Shown here: positions 55,979 through 64,000 of the stretch, in pieces | Position numbering within the stretch: the first letter of the stretch is position 1 | How the letters are laid out: every line of letters begins with the position of its first letter | Position numbers and translations under genes: made by a program | Assembly (NCBI GenBank): GCA_009911305.1 | Contig: QXXC01000016.1 | Coordinates: 1 to 64,000, forward strand | From: Clostridiaceae bacterium | GTDB lineage: Bacteria; Bacillota; Clostridia; Lachnospirales; Lachnospiraceae | DNA length: 64,000 nt | Direction: 5' to 3' | Notes under the pieces: generated by a model | What the model was told of the DNA's origin: nothing | Databases searched by the model: none | The model's input: the letters and a program-made list of their open reading frames with translations, nothing else

Positions 55979-56187
55979 GCGGTTATCCGTGTTGGCGGGG
56001 GGGGAATCGCAGGGGGCCGCCAGCGTCAGGTAGTATATCCAACGGAACCCCGCTTCCGCTCGGAGAAAAGCGCAGCGGTACTAGTACATCGTTCATAAAG
56101 CAACTCATAATATTTGTATTGCTTTATCAACGGATTATCAATAAATGGCGTAAATGCAAAACTATGAGCTATTTATTGTCTGCTATA

Positions 56188-56353
56188 CTAGTGTTCCATC
56201 CAGCCAGTAATTGGATTGTCAGTGCCGTATATTTTGTCAGCCTGCAAGGCGGAGGAAGGAGGCGATGCGGTGGCATCGTTGACTGACGACAACGCAGCAG
56301 ATGGCAAAATAGGCGGTTCTGACAATCCAATTACTGGCTGGATGGAACACTAG
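56188..56353. mobile_element. MITE-like element with 35-base perfect terminal inverted repeats
   Basis: The segment begins CTAGTGTTCCATCCAGCCAG and continues to 56222; positions 56319-56353 are its exact reverse complement over 35 bases. The 96-base interior encodes nothing recognisable. A partial second copy lies at 1164-1221. With no transposase gene it would be non-autonomous. Confidence 0.75.
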
Positions 56354-56514
56354 AGCGTGTTTGAAAAATCATTCCCGCCATCTGCACGCCCCACTTTGCG
56401 TGATATTTGCGCCAAATTCAGGTTACATAGCCCGCTATGCGCCCTTCATTTGGCGCAAATCTCCCACAAATTGTGACGCACATCTGTAAGAAAGCATTTT
56501 TCAAACACGCTCTA
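56351..56514. mobile_element. MITE-like element with 19-base perfect terminal inverted repeats
   Basis: TAGAGCGTGTTTGAAAAAT (56351-56369) and its exact reverse complement (56496-56514) bound a 164-base element containing TCATTCCCGCCATCTGCACG. It abuts the previous element at a shared CTAG. Related ends or copies occur near 6562, 14412, 34804 and 35232, so it belongs to a dispersed family. Confidence 0.75.
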
Positions 56515-56611
56515 AGCTCGAAAAGACCTCGCTAAGTACCGGCGGTTTTCTACGGGTTCCTTATGGATATACTACCTGACGCTGGCTACGTATCCGGCGG
56601 CCCCTCCGCGG

Positions 56612-57973
56612 CTACCCCCGCGCCATCCCCAAAAGCGTACATGCCAGATTAAAGTAAATCATCAGGCTGCACGCATCCACAATTGTCGTGATCATCGGCG
56701 CCGCCATGATCGCCGGGTCAAGCCTGGCCACTTTTGCCAGGATCGGCAGCGTACATCCGATCGTCTTGGCAATGATCACCGTGCAGAACACGCTCAGCAC
56801 CACGGTCAGGCAGATCAGCTCCTGTCCGGGGTACTGGAGAATCAGGCGCACGTAGTTGACCAGCGCCAGGACCAGGCCGCACATGCATCCGACCCGCACC
56901 TCTTTCCACATCACCTTAAAGATATCCGACGGCTCTACCTCCCCCACCGCCATGCCGCGGATGATCATGGTGCTGGCCTGGCTTCCGGAATTGCCCCCGG
57001 TGTCCATCAGCATGGGGACAAAGGAGACGAGCAGCGGGATGGCTGCAAAGGCTGCCTCGTAGCTGACCAGGATCCCGCCTGTGATCATGCTGCTCAGCAT
57101 CAGGATCAGGAGCCAGGGGATGCGGTTTCCGGCAAGGCGGAAGACGCTCGTCTTTAAATACGGCTTTTCACTGGGAAGCATGGCCGCCATCTTTTCAAAG
57201 TCCTCCGTGGCCTCCTGCTCCATGACGTCCATCACATCGTCCACTGTGATAATCCCCACCAGCCGATCCTCCTGATCCACCACAGGGAGGCTCAGAAGAT
57301 TGTACTCGTTAAAGGTGTCCACCACTTTTTCCTGGTCTTCGGTGGTGCGGGCTTTGATGACGCGGGTGTCCATGATATCCCCGAGAACCGTCTCGTAAGG
57401 GTTCATGAGCAGATCCTTGACCGTCAGAACACCCTCGAGCTGGCGCTTTTCGTCCATGACATAGCAGGTGTAGATCGTCTCTTTGTCCACGCCGTATTTG
57501 CGGATATAGGCAAAGGCCTCCTCTACGTTCATGGTCTTTTTCAGGCCCACATACTCTGCTGTCATCACACTGCCGGCGCTGTTTTCCGGATATTTTAAAA
57601 ACTGGTTGATGAGCTGCCTTGTATCCGGGCTGGAATTCTTAAGCACGCGCTTTACAATCGTGGCCGGCAGCTCCTCCAGCATGTCCACCGCGTCGTCCAC
57701 AAACAGATCATCCACAATACTGCGCAGCTCATTATCCGTGATGCTCGTAATAATGTGCTGCTGCTGCTCCACTTCCAGGCAGGCAAAAACATCCGATGCC
57801 AGCTCCTTGGGAAGCATGCGGAAAATCACCACCGTCTTCTCGGAATCCAGCTCTTCCATGAAGGAGGCGATATCCACCTCATTCATCTCCACCAGATGCC
57901 CTTTCAGCTCCCTGTATTTCTTTCCCGCCGTCAGGTCTAAAAGTGTCTCTAACTGATTCTCTTTTTCCAACAT
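56612..57973 (-). CDS. mgtE: Magnesium transporter MgtE
   Basis: MgtE is a dimeric magnesium channel gated by cytosolic magnesium. The 453-residue product has the N-terminal superhelical MgtE_N domain (about 30-125), two CBS domains (about 130-255, with VDTFNEYNLLSLPVVDQEDR and GIITVDDVMDVMEQEATEDF), a connecting helix and five membrane segments with the conserved FVPMLMDTGGNSGSQASTMI pore region. GGAGGGAG lies eight bases before the ATG at 57973; an in-frame TTG at 57991 sits in front of that site. A promoter at 58199-58227 and a structured leader with a small ORF precede it, suggesting translational or transcriptional control by magnesium. Confidence 0.96.
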   Translation of the reverse strand: MLEKENQLETLLDLTAGKKYRELKGHLVEMNEVDIASFMEELDSEKTVVIFRMLPKELASDVFACLEVEQQQHIITSITDNELRSIVDDLFVDDAVDMLEELPATIVKRVLKNSSPDTRQLINQFLKYPENSAGSVMTAEYVGLKKTMNVEEAFAYIRKYGVDKETIYTCYVMDEKRQLEGVLTVKDLLMNPYETVLGDIMDTRVIKARTTEDQEKVVDTFNEYNLLSLPVVDQEDRLVGIITVDDVMDVMEQEATEDFEKMAAMLPSEKPYLKTSVFRLAGNRIPWLLILMLSSMITGGILVSYEAAFAAIPLLVSFVPMLMDTGGNSGSQASTMIIRGMAVGEVEPSDIFKVMWKEVRVGCMCGLVLALVNYVRLILQYPGQELICLTVVLSVFCTVIIAKTIGCTLPILAKVARLDPAIMAAPMITTIVDACSLMIYFNLACTLLGMARG

Positions 57974-57981
57974 CTCGTTCT

Positions 57982-58072
57982 CTCCCTCCAAAATTCATCC
58001 TGCGATTTTGGAAACAGAAGGAACAGCCTCTCTCAAGCGGTGAAACGCGTCTCAACCGCTACGCCTTGTTCC
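57982..58072 (-). promoter_or_regulatory. Structured mgtE leader with RBS-proximal hairpin
   Basis: GGAACA/TGTTCC (58020-58025, 58067-58072) enclose a hairpin ACCGCT/AGCGGT (58055-58060, 58036-58041) that covers the stop codon of the leader ORF. Closer to mgtE, CCAAAAT and ATTTTGG (57988-57994, 58005-58011) form a seven-base-pair hairpin overlapping the first two bases of the ribosome binding site. The arrangement would allow ribosome position on the leader ORF to affect mgtE expression. No M-box consensus was recognised. Confidence 0.45.
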
Positions 58073-58163
58073 GGCAGCGCGCACAACGAAAACACGAAGC
58101 GTACGCTGCCTTCGGTTCAGGGTGGCTGCCGTCTGATTCCGCCTTGCGGCTTCGGCCTTCCAT
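58059..58163 (-). CDS. Putative 34-residue leader peptide of mgtE
   Basis: A small open frame starts with ATG eight bases after AAAGGAG, as good a ribosome site as most genes here, and ends 85 bases before mgtE. The product is basic, contains HPEPK and ends with a cysteine-rich CFRCARC motif followed by RNKA. In enterobacteria, magnesium transporter leaders use short ORFs (mgtL, mgtP) to sense magnesium or proline; a similar role here is inference. It could also be a small protein in its own right. Confidence 0.5.
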   Translation of the reverse strand: MEGRSRKAESDGSHPEPKAAYASCFRCARCRNKA

Positions 58164-58198
58164 TGTGTTCACTCCTTTCTTACCTGATATCTTTTTCA

Positions 58199-58227
58199 AT
58201 TATAATAACTCAGCAGGAAAATAGCAA
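58199..58227 (-). promoter_or_regulatory. Promoter of mgtE and its leader ORF
   Basis: On the minus strand TTGCTA (58227-58222), a 17-base spacer and TATAAT (58204-58199) lie about 36 bases before the leader ORF. Confidence 0.75.
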
Positions 58228-58281
58228 CGGGGGTTTTGAATGTTTCCTGAACTTCTTGAGCGTGAACCGCTCTCCTCTCCG

Positions 58282-59355
58282 TCACAGCCGCAGATAATAC
58301 CAGGGCAGAAATCCCCACCGGATGATTTTTATGACCGGTATAAACCTCGACAAATCCGCAAACACCGGGCACACGGCCAGGCTTCCAAGGATGAAAAACG
58401 GAATCAGGCCCGCAATCGCCTGCGGTTTTTTGACCACTGTCAGAAGCCCCCAGGAAAACACGGCGGCAGACGCGCCGTAAAGCGCAAGCGCAGCGCCTTC
58501 CCGGAACAGGGCTCCCGGCCCGCACGGCCCGGGAAGGCTGCCGGACACAGCAAAGCTCGTCAGCACAGACAGCGCCGCAAAGGAGACCGCAGCCCCGATC
58601 TGCATGAGCTGGCAGGCCGTTTTCCCGGCCCCTGTCATGGCCAGATACAGGCCGCGCCTCTCATCCTCTCCTGCTGTCACCGCAGCCCCCAGGCCCATGA
58701 CCAGTATAAAGACAGCGCCCATCCCGCGCACCGGGAAGGAGGCAAGCGCCTGTGTTTCTTCCACAGCCGCCCCGGCCACCGTCTCGTACGCAAAGGCAAA
58801 GGTGCTCCCATTTTCCAGATATGCGTCGTAGAGCGGTTCCAGCTCCTCCCAGATCCCCTCTGCCGTGACGATCTCCCGCGCAGCGGCAAACGCCTCCCCG
58901 GAAACGGCGTACTGCCTCAGAAGCTCCCGTCCGTACACGGAGAAAAGGCCCGCGTACACGCTCTCTGAGGCGATCCCCGACGCCACGGTGGACGGCGATG
59001 TGACAACCCGGATTGCGCGCTTATAATCCCCGGCGTTCAGCCTCTCCTTAAGCCCCGCCGGAAAACAGTATCCGCACTCCGCGCGGCCCGCGGCCACGTC
59101 CGCGCGCAGGGCCTCCTCTGACCCGCACCTGTAAAAATCAAAGGACTGCGCTTCTCTAATAAGCGCGTCCGCCGTCTGCTCATTAAAATCGTCCCCGTCC
59201 GTATACAGGGCAATGGAAATGGTTCCCCCGCTCTCCTTCTCCGCGCTCCAGAACAGCCGCATCCCGATCGGCAGCGACAGGAGCAGGAGGAAAAACAGGG
59301 GCTTTTTAAACAGGCGTTTGCAGGAATAAACATACCATTTTGCGATCCATCTCAC
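58282..59355 (-). CDS. ABC-2 type permease, second copy
   Basis: 357 residues in the ABC-2 exporter arrangement: one N-terminal membrane segment (LFFLLLLSLPIGMRLFW), a large extracytoplasmic domain (about 45-210) and five C-terminal segments beginning near GMGAVFILVMGLGAAVTAGE. The ATPase partner is encoded at 62470-63141. It follows the other permease gene by four bases, so the two probably form a heterodimer. Substrate unknown; related clostridial systems export peptides or antimicrobials. It is the last gene of a four-gene operon. Confidence 0.83.
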   Translation of the reverse strand: MRWIAKWYVYSCKRLFKKPLFFLLLLSLPIGMRLFWSAEKESGGTISIALYTDGDDFNEQTADALIREAQSFDFYRCGSEEALRADVAAGRAECGYCFPAGLKERLNAGDYKRAIRVVTSPSTVASGIASESVYAGLFSVYGRELLRQYAVSGEAFAAAREIVTAEGIWEELEPLYDAYLENGSTFAFAYETVAGAAVEETQALASFPVRGMGAVFILVMGLGAAVTAGEDERRGLYLAMTGAGKTACQLMQIGAAVSFAALSVLTSFAVSGSLPGPCGPGALFREGAALALYGASAAVFSWGLLTVVKKPQAIAGLIPFFILGSLAVCPVFADLSRFIPVIKIIRWGFLPWYYLRL

Positions 59356-59359
59356 GTCT

Positions 59360-60544
59360 CTACCTTTGCTCCCTTCTGAGTTCGGATGACAGGAGGAATA
59401 CGGCTGCCTCCAGCAAAAGAAGCTTTGCCGCGCTCCCGTTGGCCTCCCCGGTGATCATAAACCGAATCCCGTCCGCAAAAAACGCGGCAGGCGTCCATTT
59501 GCCGGCTGCCTGTACGGCCTCCGGCAAAAATACCGACGGGATGATTCCGCCGGACATAAAGAGCATGACCACCGTTGTCCCAAACAAAAGCAGGATGGCC
59601 GCCGTCTCATTCCGGCACAGCTCGTAGTGCAGGTGGATCCAGCCCGCGGCTGTAAGGCAGAGGAGAATCCCCATCCAGAACGCGGCCGCTCCCGCCTGAA
59701 AAAGCCCCCTGCAAGCGGCCAGGGCCGCCGGGACGGACAAAAACAGCAGGAGCAGAAAGCCAAGGCTGAACGTGCGCGCCGCCGTCCTCTGCACGCGGCC
59801 GATTCCGATGCGCATCAGCATCTCCTCCGTCGCCGGGCGGTACGGCCCCGCGATGCAGGCGGCGGGAATGCCGAGCAGAAGCAGTATGCCCACAACGGCA
59901 GATATCCCATAATACACCGCTGCGCCCACATCGCCGGCAGCGCTGACCTCCTCCTCCGAAAAGCAGCGCTCCCGGGTGAGCGCGTAGCGCAAAAACACCT
60001 CGTTCAGATCGCGCTCCGCCCGGGCGATGGAGGTCGTCATCTCACAGGTGTTCAGGTAATCGTCCGCTGCATAGATCCCGGCCTGGGCGGTTTTAAGCAG
60101 CGAGGTCCCGGCCCCGGTGAGTTCCTTAAACACCGCTGCCTCCAGCCCCGCATTGTCCGGCAAAACGACGGTCACCGGCACGTTGCTCCCGTCCATGATC
60201 CCCTCTACGAGTCCCTCCGGAAGCTCCAGGAGCGCCAGAAGCTCTCCGTCCTTTAGCTGCCTCCTGCCCTGCGCCGCTTCCACATACGTGAAATGGCACA
60301 GTCCCTTCACGCTGTCCAGGGAGGACACCATACGCATCGCCATCCTGGCCAGGGCGTCCTCCTCCGGCATCACGACGCCCACCTCAATCCGCCCCACAGC
60401 CCTGCCGCTGTACAAAAGCTTACTTGCCGAAAAAGCAATTGTGCCGGCCAGCACAACCAGCACAATTGCTCCTGTCAGAACATATGGGATACTTTTTAAG
60501 GTTCTCTTGCATTCCATCTGCAGGTAAATAAGAAAGGTACGCAT
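59360..60544 (-). CDS. ABC-2 type permease, first copy
   Basis: 394 residues with the same layout as its neighbour: an N-terminal membrane segment (VLTGAIVLVVLAGTIAFSAS), an extracytoplasmic domain (about 45-215) and C-terminal segments starting near GISAVVGILLLLGIPAACIA and including FGTTVVMLFMSGGIIPSVFL. That is typical of YhgE/ABC-2 exporters. It lies eight bases after the zinc-ribbon gene and four before the second permease gene. Confidence 0.85.
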   Translation of the reverse strand: MRTFLIYLQMECKRTLKSIPYVLTGAIVLVVLAGTIAFSASKLLYSGRAVGRIEVGVVMPEEDALARMAMRMVSSLDSVKGLCHFTYVEAAQGRRQLKDGELLALLELPEGLVEGIMDGSNVPVTVVLPDNAGLEAAVFKELTGAGTSLLKTAQAGIYAADDYLNTCEMTTSIARAERDLNEVFLRYALTRERCFSEEEVSAAGDVGAAVYYGISAVVGILLLLGIPAACIAGPYRPATEEMLMRIGIGRVQRTAARTFSLGFLLLLFLSVPAALAACRGLFQAGAAAFWMGILLCLTAAGWIHLHYELCRNETAAILLLFGTTVVMLFMSGGIIPSVFLPEAVQAAGKWTPAAFFADGIRFMITGEANGSAAKLLLLEAAVFLLSSELRREQR

Positions 60545-60552
60545 CAGCCCTC

Positions 60553-62340
60553 CTACTGCATCCGGAGTATCAGTCCAAACAGGTTTCCGTAAACCTCCAT
60601 CCCCACTGCCTGATACTCTTCCTCTGTCGCTGCCAGAATGTCAAAGGGGTCTCCCTCCGGAACCGTCACCTCTTCGGTCAGAGGGCCTGCCTCGCAGGAG
60701 CCGGAAAGCTCTATCGCCGGCCCCGCGCCGGCCATCGGGGATTCCACGCGGATCGAATCCATGTCGATCCGCAGGGATTCTCCCTTTTGGGGGATTTCGA
60801 TCACGCCGTTTGACGAAAGCGAGCCCACGCTCATTTTTCCGCTCAGAAACGTAAGATCAAGCGCATAATCCCAGGCATCCCCGGCCGCCTCGCATGTGCT
60901 CTCACAGGAAATGCCAAAGCTCTCCCCGGCCGCCTCAACCGTTCCACGGATATACGTTTCCCAGCTCTTATCCTTCTCATACGCGCCGGTGCTTTCATAG
61001 GACAGGGCGACCGTCTTTCCATCCTCACCCTCAAGCTCCACGAAGGCAGTCATATTTGCGCCCATATTGTAGCCGCCTGCAAAGGCCGCCTCGCCGCGTA
61101 TCTGGATCACCTCGCCCTCGATCTCGGCCGCGCTCTCAAAATCAAAGCCCGCCATCTTTTTGTCCTTCCTCACATAGACATTCATGGCCACGTCGCCCAT
61201 GGATTCGTCGAGCTGCGCGAGAAACTTATCAAATTCGCCCTGCGCCATCTGCCACAGCTCCTGCTGCATCATCTCCGGCGACTGCGGCATCCCGATCCCA
61301 TAGAGCGACTGCATGCTGCTCTGAAGCTCCCCTATCAGCTCCATATATTGGATGAAATCGCTTTTCAGCGTCTCGTCGCTTAAGAAAAACTCGCGGCTGA
61401 CATCCAGGAAATCGATCATCGCGTCCTTGGTGATCACTACATGGTATCCGCTGCAGTCCACCGGCTTTTCATCGATGGTAAACTCCTTTTTCTCCGTCTT
61501 TTCAACGGTCATGGCCTCTTTTAGGTTATCAATGGCCCTGCTGCCCTCCTTGTAGCGCTCCCACAGCTCCTTTAAGTCAAACAGCTTCTGATCCCCGGCC
61601 GCCAGATCCATGCATGTCTCCATATAATGGCCGATCCCGCCCAGATCCATGCCGTACTGCTCCAGAACCGTTCCCAGATACGGCGATGCCGCGAGCTGTC
61701 CCTCCAGATCCTCGCCGTAGTTGAGCGTAAACGCCTTTGACGAGAGGGCCGGCACAGCCGCAACGAGCTGCTTCTCATCAAAGTACAGATCCATATCTGC
61801 CAGCTCCATGCCCCCGTACCCGACGCCGTACGACACAGACGCCTTCTTATTCTCTATGTCCTTCTTCATCCCGATCTCCAGGCTGCCTGTGGCCAGGCTG
61901 TTGACCGTCGGATTCATACAGCTCTCCAGCGTCAGGCTCACTGTGCCCTGCATGGAAGCCTTACTGAGCTTTTTCCCCAGCTCCCGGCTCCCGAACATCT
62001 CGTCCGCGGGGCTGAGCTGCTCCTTTTCCGTAATGCTTTTAAAAGCGTTGATCACGGTCTCCTTCGGATCCTCCCGCCGGGTCAGGGCAAACACACCGCC
62101 CGCAACGACAATGGCGGCCCCGGCTGCAAGGACGGGGATCACCCACTTTTTTCCCTGTTTCGGATCCTCTCCCGCAGCGGGCTCGCTTTTGCCTGTCTCA
62201 GCCTGAGACACGCCTGCGCCGCCCTGTAAAGCCTCCCCGGGAGCATTCTGCCCGCCGTCCTCCGTAAGTAAGGCGCGGCCGCACAGAGCGCAGACCTGGC
62301 TTCCATCCTCTATTTCCTGATTGCAATATGGACACTTCAT
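60553..62340 (-). CDS. Zinc-ribbon membrane-anchored protein of the ABC-2 operon
   Basis: 595 residues. The N-terminal zinc ribbon has Cys3, Cys6, Cys17 and Cys20 (CPYCNQEIEDGSQVCALC). A low-complexity linker and one membrane segment (WVIPVLAAGAAIVVAGGVFA, about 70-90) are followed by a 500-residue extracytoplasmic domain without a recognised family, rich in beta strands and methionine/glutamate. Zinc-ribbon plus single-membrane-segment proteins are common in Firmicutes and mostly uncharacterised. AGGGAGG precedes the ATG. Its place between the exporter ATPase and permease genes suggests it is an accessory or sensor of that exporter. Confidence 0.78.
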   Translation of the reverse strand: MKCPYCNQEIEDGSQVCALCGRALLTEDGGQNAPGEALQGGAGVSQAETGKSEPAAGEDPKQGKKWVIPVLAAGAAIVVAGGVFALTRREDPKETVINAFKSITEKEQLSPADEMFGSRELGKKLSKASMQGTVSLTLESCMNPTVNSLATGSLEIGMKKDIENKKASVSYGVGYGGMELADMDLYFDEKQLVAAVPALSSKAFTLNYGEDLEGQLAASPYLGTVLEQYGMDLGGIGHYMETCMDLAAGDQKLFDLKELWERYKEGSRAIDNLKEAMTVEKTEKKEFTIDEKPVDCSGYHVVITKDAMIDFLDVSREFFLSDETLKSDFIQYMELIGELQSSMQSLYGIGMPQSPEMMQQELWQMAQGEFDKFLAQLDESMGDVAMNVYVRKDKKMAGFDFESAAEIEGEVIQIRGEAAFAGGYNMGANMTAFVELEGEDGKTVALSYESTGAYEKDKSWETYIRGTVEAAGESFGISCESTCEAAGDAWDYALDLTFLSGKMSVGSLSSNGVIEIPQKGESLRIDMDSIRVESPMAGAGPAIELSGSCEAGPLTEEVTVPEGDPFDILAATEEEYQAVGMEVYGNLFGLILRMQ

Positions 62341-62469
62341 CCTGATTCCTCCCTGATGTTATGCGGTTCCTTCAGTTATATAAGGTATAGTATAACACAT
62401 TTTGGGCGTTTAGCGGGGATATCTTCACTATTTATGAATTTTGTAAGATCTCATAATGCCGGTTTTTCT

Positions 62470-63141
62470 TCAAAACAGCCGAATCAGCTCCTCTGTCCGA
62501 ATCCCCGCGTGAACCTTTTCAAGCCTTCCTTCTTTTAAGACAAACAGCCCGGTGCATATCTCCAGCTCCCCCTTCTCATGCGACGTCAGGACAACGATCC
62601 CCCCCTGGCCCACATATGCCTTCACATAGCGCAGGATCTCCTCCTTTGCCGCCAGATCAAGGGCCGCCCCCGGCTCATCCAGGATCAGGACCGGGGCCTG
62701 GCCGGAAAGGGCTGAGGCGATGGAAAGGCGTTTCTTCTGCCCCCCGGACAGCTTTCCCGCCGGAGTACGCAGAAATTCCGACAGGCCCAGCGCTTTCCCG
62801 ACGCCATGCTCCAGCTCCTCCTCCATCCGCCGCTTATCGCCCTTAAACCAGAGCCGATAATTATCTCTGGCCGAAAGCTCCGGGATCAGCGGCGCCTCCT
62901 GCGGCACATAGGCTGCGAACTTTTCAAACACACGCGGCGAGCCCGCTGCCTCCCTCCCGTCAAACCGGATGCTGCCCCGATCCGCGCGCTTCACCCCCGC
63001 AAGGATCGACAAAAGCGTTGTCTTACCGCACCCGTTTCCCCCCGCGATCCCGATACACTCTCCCGGGCGCGCCTCAAAGGAGACTCCCTTTAAAATAGCC
63101 CGTCTCTTATAGCTTTTACAGATATCCGTTACACTCAGCAT
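62470..63141 (-). CDS. ABC exporter ATPase
   Basis: 223 residues, single nucleotide-binding domain. Walker A GGNGCGKTT, Q-loop YVPQEAPLIPE, signature LSGGQKKRLS, Walker B ILDEPGAALD and switch histidine in VLTSHEK are all present. It is the first gene of the four-gene exporter operon, 129 bases before the zinc-ribbon gene; that gap holds TATACT at about 62384-62389, a possible extra promoter. Partner permeases are the two ABC-2 proteins downstream. Confidence 0.9.
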   Translation of the reverse strand: MLSVTDICKSYKRRAILKGVSFEARPGECIGIAGGNGCGKTTLLSILAGVKRADRGSIRFDGREAAGSPRVFEKFAAYVPQEAPLIPELSARDNYRLWFKGDKRRMEEELEHGVGKALGLSEFLRTPAGKLSGGQKKRLSIASALSGQAPVLILDEPGAALDLAAKEEILRYVKAYVGQGGIVVLTSHEKGELEICTGLFVLKEGRLEKVHAGIRTEELIRLF

Positions 63142-63190
63142 CCTTTACCCCTTTCCCGGCTGCCCGCGCCACGCCGCCTTCCATATGAAA

Positions 63191-63233
63191 GAAAGCCGCC
63201 CGGGCCGCTATCTGCGGCCCTGTGGCAGCTTTC
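63191..63233 (-). terminator. Rho-independent terminator after pnp
   Basis: On the minus strand GAAAGCTGCC and GGCGGCTTTC, with inner GGCCGC/GCGGCC, form a long stem followed by TTTC. It lies 44 bases after the pnp stop. Confidence 0.75.
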
Positions 63234-63276
63234 CTGTCAAACGCAATATTTCGTAACCATTCAGAATTTCAAATCC

Positions 63277-64000
63277 TTACACCGGATCCACCCGTTCCGG
63301 CTTCCGGCCTGCCCTGGGAGCCAGATCCCCCGGCTTCATACTCAGATTGATACGGCCCATCTTGTCAATCTCCATGACCTTTACCGTCACCTGGTCGCCG
63401 ATATTGACCACATCCTCGACCTTGGCCACTCTCTTATCCGAGAGCTTGGAGATATGAACCATGCCGTCCTTGTTCGGGGACAGCTCCACGAACGCGCCAA
63501 AATTCATGATCCGGACTACCGTTCCGGTCAGAACCTGGCCCGGCTCGATATCCGTTACAATGCTGCGGATGATCTGGAGCGCCTTGTCGATCATCTCCTT
63601 ATCTGTGCCGCAGACGGAAACGCTGCCGTCCTCCTCGATGTCGATCTTCACGCCGGTCTGCTCAATGATCTTGTTGATCACCTTGCCCTGCTTGCCGACC
63701 ACGTCGCCGATCTTCTGCGGATCAATGGAGATCTGCACGATCTTCGGGGCGTACTGGTTGACTTCCTTTCTCGGCTCGGAGATCACCGGAGCCATCACCT
63801 CGTCCAGAATGTAAAGCCTTGCCTCCCTCGTCCTGGCGATCGCCTCCTCGATGATCGGCCGTGTCAGGCCATGGATCTTGATATCCATCTGGATGGAGGT
63901 AATGCCCTTATGCGTGCCTCCCACCTTGAAATCCATATCGCCGAAGAAATCCTCCAGCCCCTGGATATCGGTCAGCACAATATAATCGTCATCTGTATCG
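63277..64000 (-). CDS. pnp: Polyribonucleotide nucleotidyltransferase, C-terminal part
   Basis: PNPase degrades RNA from the 3' end with phosphate. Only the C-terminal 240 residues are in the window; the 5' part is cut by the window edge. Visible are the end of the second RNase PH domain with IQGLEDFFGDMDFKVGGTHK and GITSIQMDIKI, a KH domain (IGDVVGKQGKVINKIIEQTG) and an S1 domain (GQVLTGTVVRIMNFGAFVEL, KDGMVHISKLS). The gene ends normally before a terminator. Confidence 0.95.
   Translation of the reverse strand, partial: DTDDDYIVLTDIQGLEDFFGDMDFKVGGTHKGITSIQMDIKIHGLTRPIIEEAIARTREARLYILDEVMAPVISEPRKEVNQYAPKIVQISIDPQKIGDVVGKQGKVINKIIEQTGVKIDIEEDGSVSVCGTDKEMIDKALQIIRSIVTDIEPGQVLTGTVVRIMNFGAFVELSPNKDGMVHISKLSDKRVAKVEDVVNIGDQVTVKVMEIDKMGRINLSMKPGDLAPRAGRKPERVDPV

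Larger units (their letters stand above)
56012..56605. repeat. Nested inverted-repeat elements (outer element)
   Basis: GCCAGCGTCAGGTAGTATAT plus CC occurs at 56019-56040 and inverted at 56565-56586 (22 bases, perfect). GGGGCCGCC flanks it on the outside at both ends, with a nine-base difference. Further partial complementarity continues inward (GGAACCC and the GGTAC region). Inside the pair lie two other perfect inverted-repeat elements (56188-56353 and 56351-56514). There is no transposase. The region between gltX and mgtE is best read as a palindromic repeat into which smaller MITE-like elements inserted. Confidence 0.75.

Noticed and set aside
55942-56286. 114-codon plus-strand frame between gltX and mgtE
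   Set aside because: It runs through the nested inverted repeats and has no similarity or start signals.

Overview
The window looks like chromosome of a Gram-positive gut Clostridia, most likely a Lachnospiraceae. The support is G+C-rich coding sequence with AGGAGG-type ribosome binding sites, TTGACA/TATAAT-type promoters with 17-base spacing, sortase and choline-binding-type surface proteins, DUF1292 and DUF6273 proteins, and housekeeping genes (ilvN, ilvC, gltX, mgtE, pnp) of firmicute type. The genus is not established. Most genes lie on the minus strand.

Layout. 1-763: AT-rich DNA without a recognisable gene. 764-1994: three small conserved genes (DUF2200, DUF1801, DUF1905). 2268-4999 (+): a NitT/TauT-type ABC importer whose permease and ATPase are fused. 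5037-8342: HAD phosphatase, ECF substrate-binding component and a large GT-C-like membrane protein. 8595-11962: ilvC, ilvN, nudC and a NuoE-like 2Fe-2S protein. 12072-13192 (+): a D-glutamate-cyclase-like gene behind an attenuator-like leader.

13174-34441: surface-protein region. A secreted DUF6273 protein, a 1382-residue beta-helix/wall-binding protein and a sortase-anchored Cna-B protein of about 4570 residues form one operon, followed by another wall-binding protein. A tRNA-Leu gene with its own promoter and terminator follows at 35014.

35329-46416: the most unusual part. Nine minus-strand genes, mostly overlapping or a few bases apart, encode three dynamin-type GTPases, a small membrane protein with seven consecutive Tyr-X-Asp/Asn triplets, a radical SAM/SPASM enzyme, a B12-binding radical SAM enzyme, a glycine-zipper membrane protein, an unrecognised protein and a WYL-domain regulator. 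I read this as a candidate peptide- or protein-modification system working at the membrane together with dynamins. I know of no description of it, but that could not be checked here. A hybrid histidine kinase and an output-less response regulator lie directly upstream in the same direction.

50846-55978: gltX, a UvrD-like helicase, a corrinoid adenosyltransferase, a membrane protein and a DUF1292 protein, apparently one operon from a gltX promoter to a strong terminator. 56012-56605: nested inverted repeats of MITE type. 56612-58227: mgtE with a leader containing a small ORF and an RBS-proximal hairpin. 58282-63141: an ABC-2 exporter operon with a zinc-ribbon membrane protein. 63277-64000: the 3' part of pnp, cut by the window edge.
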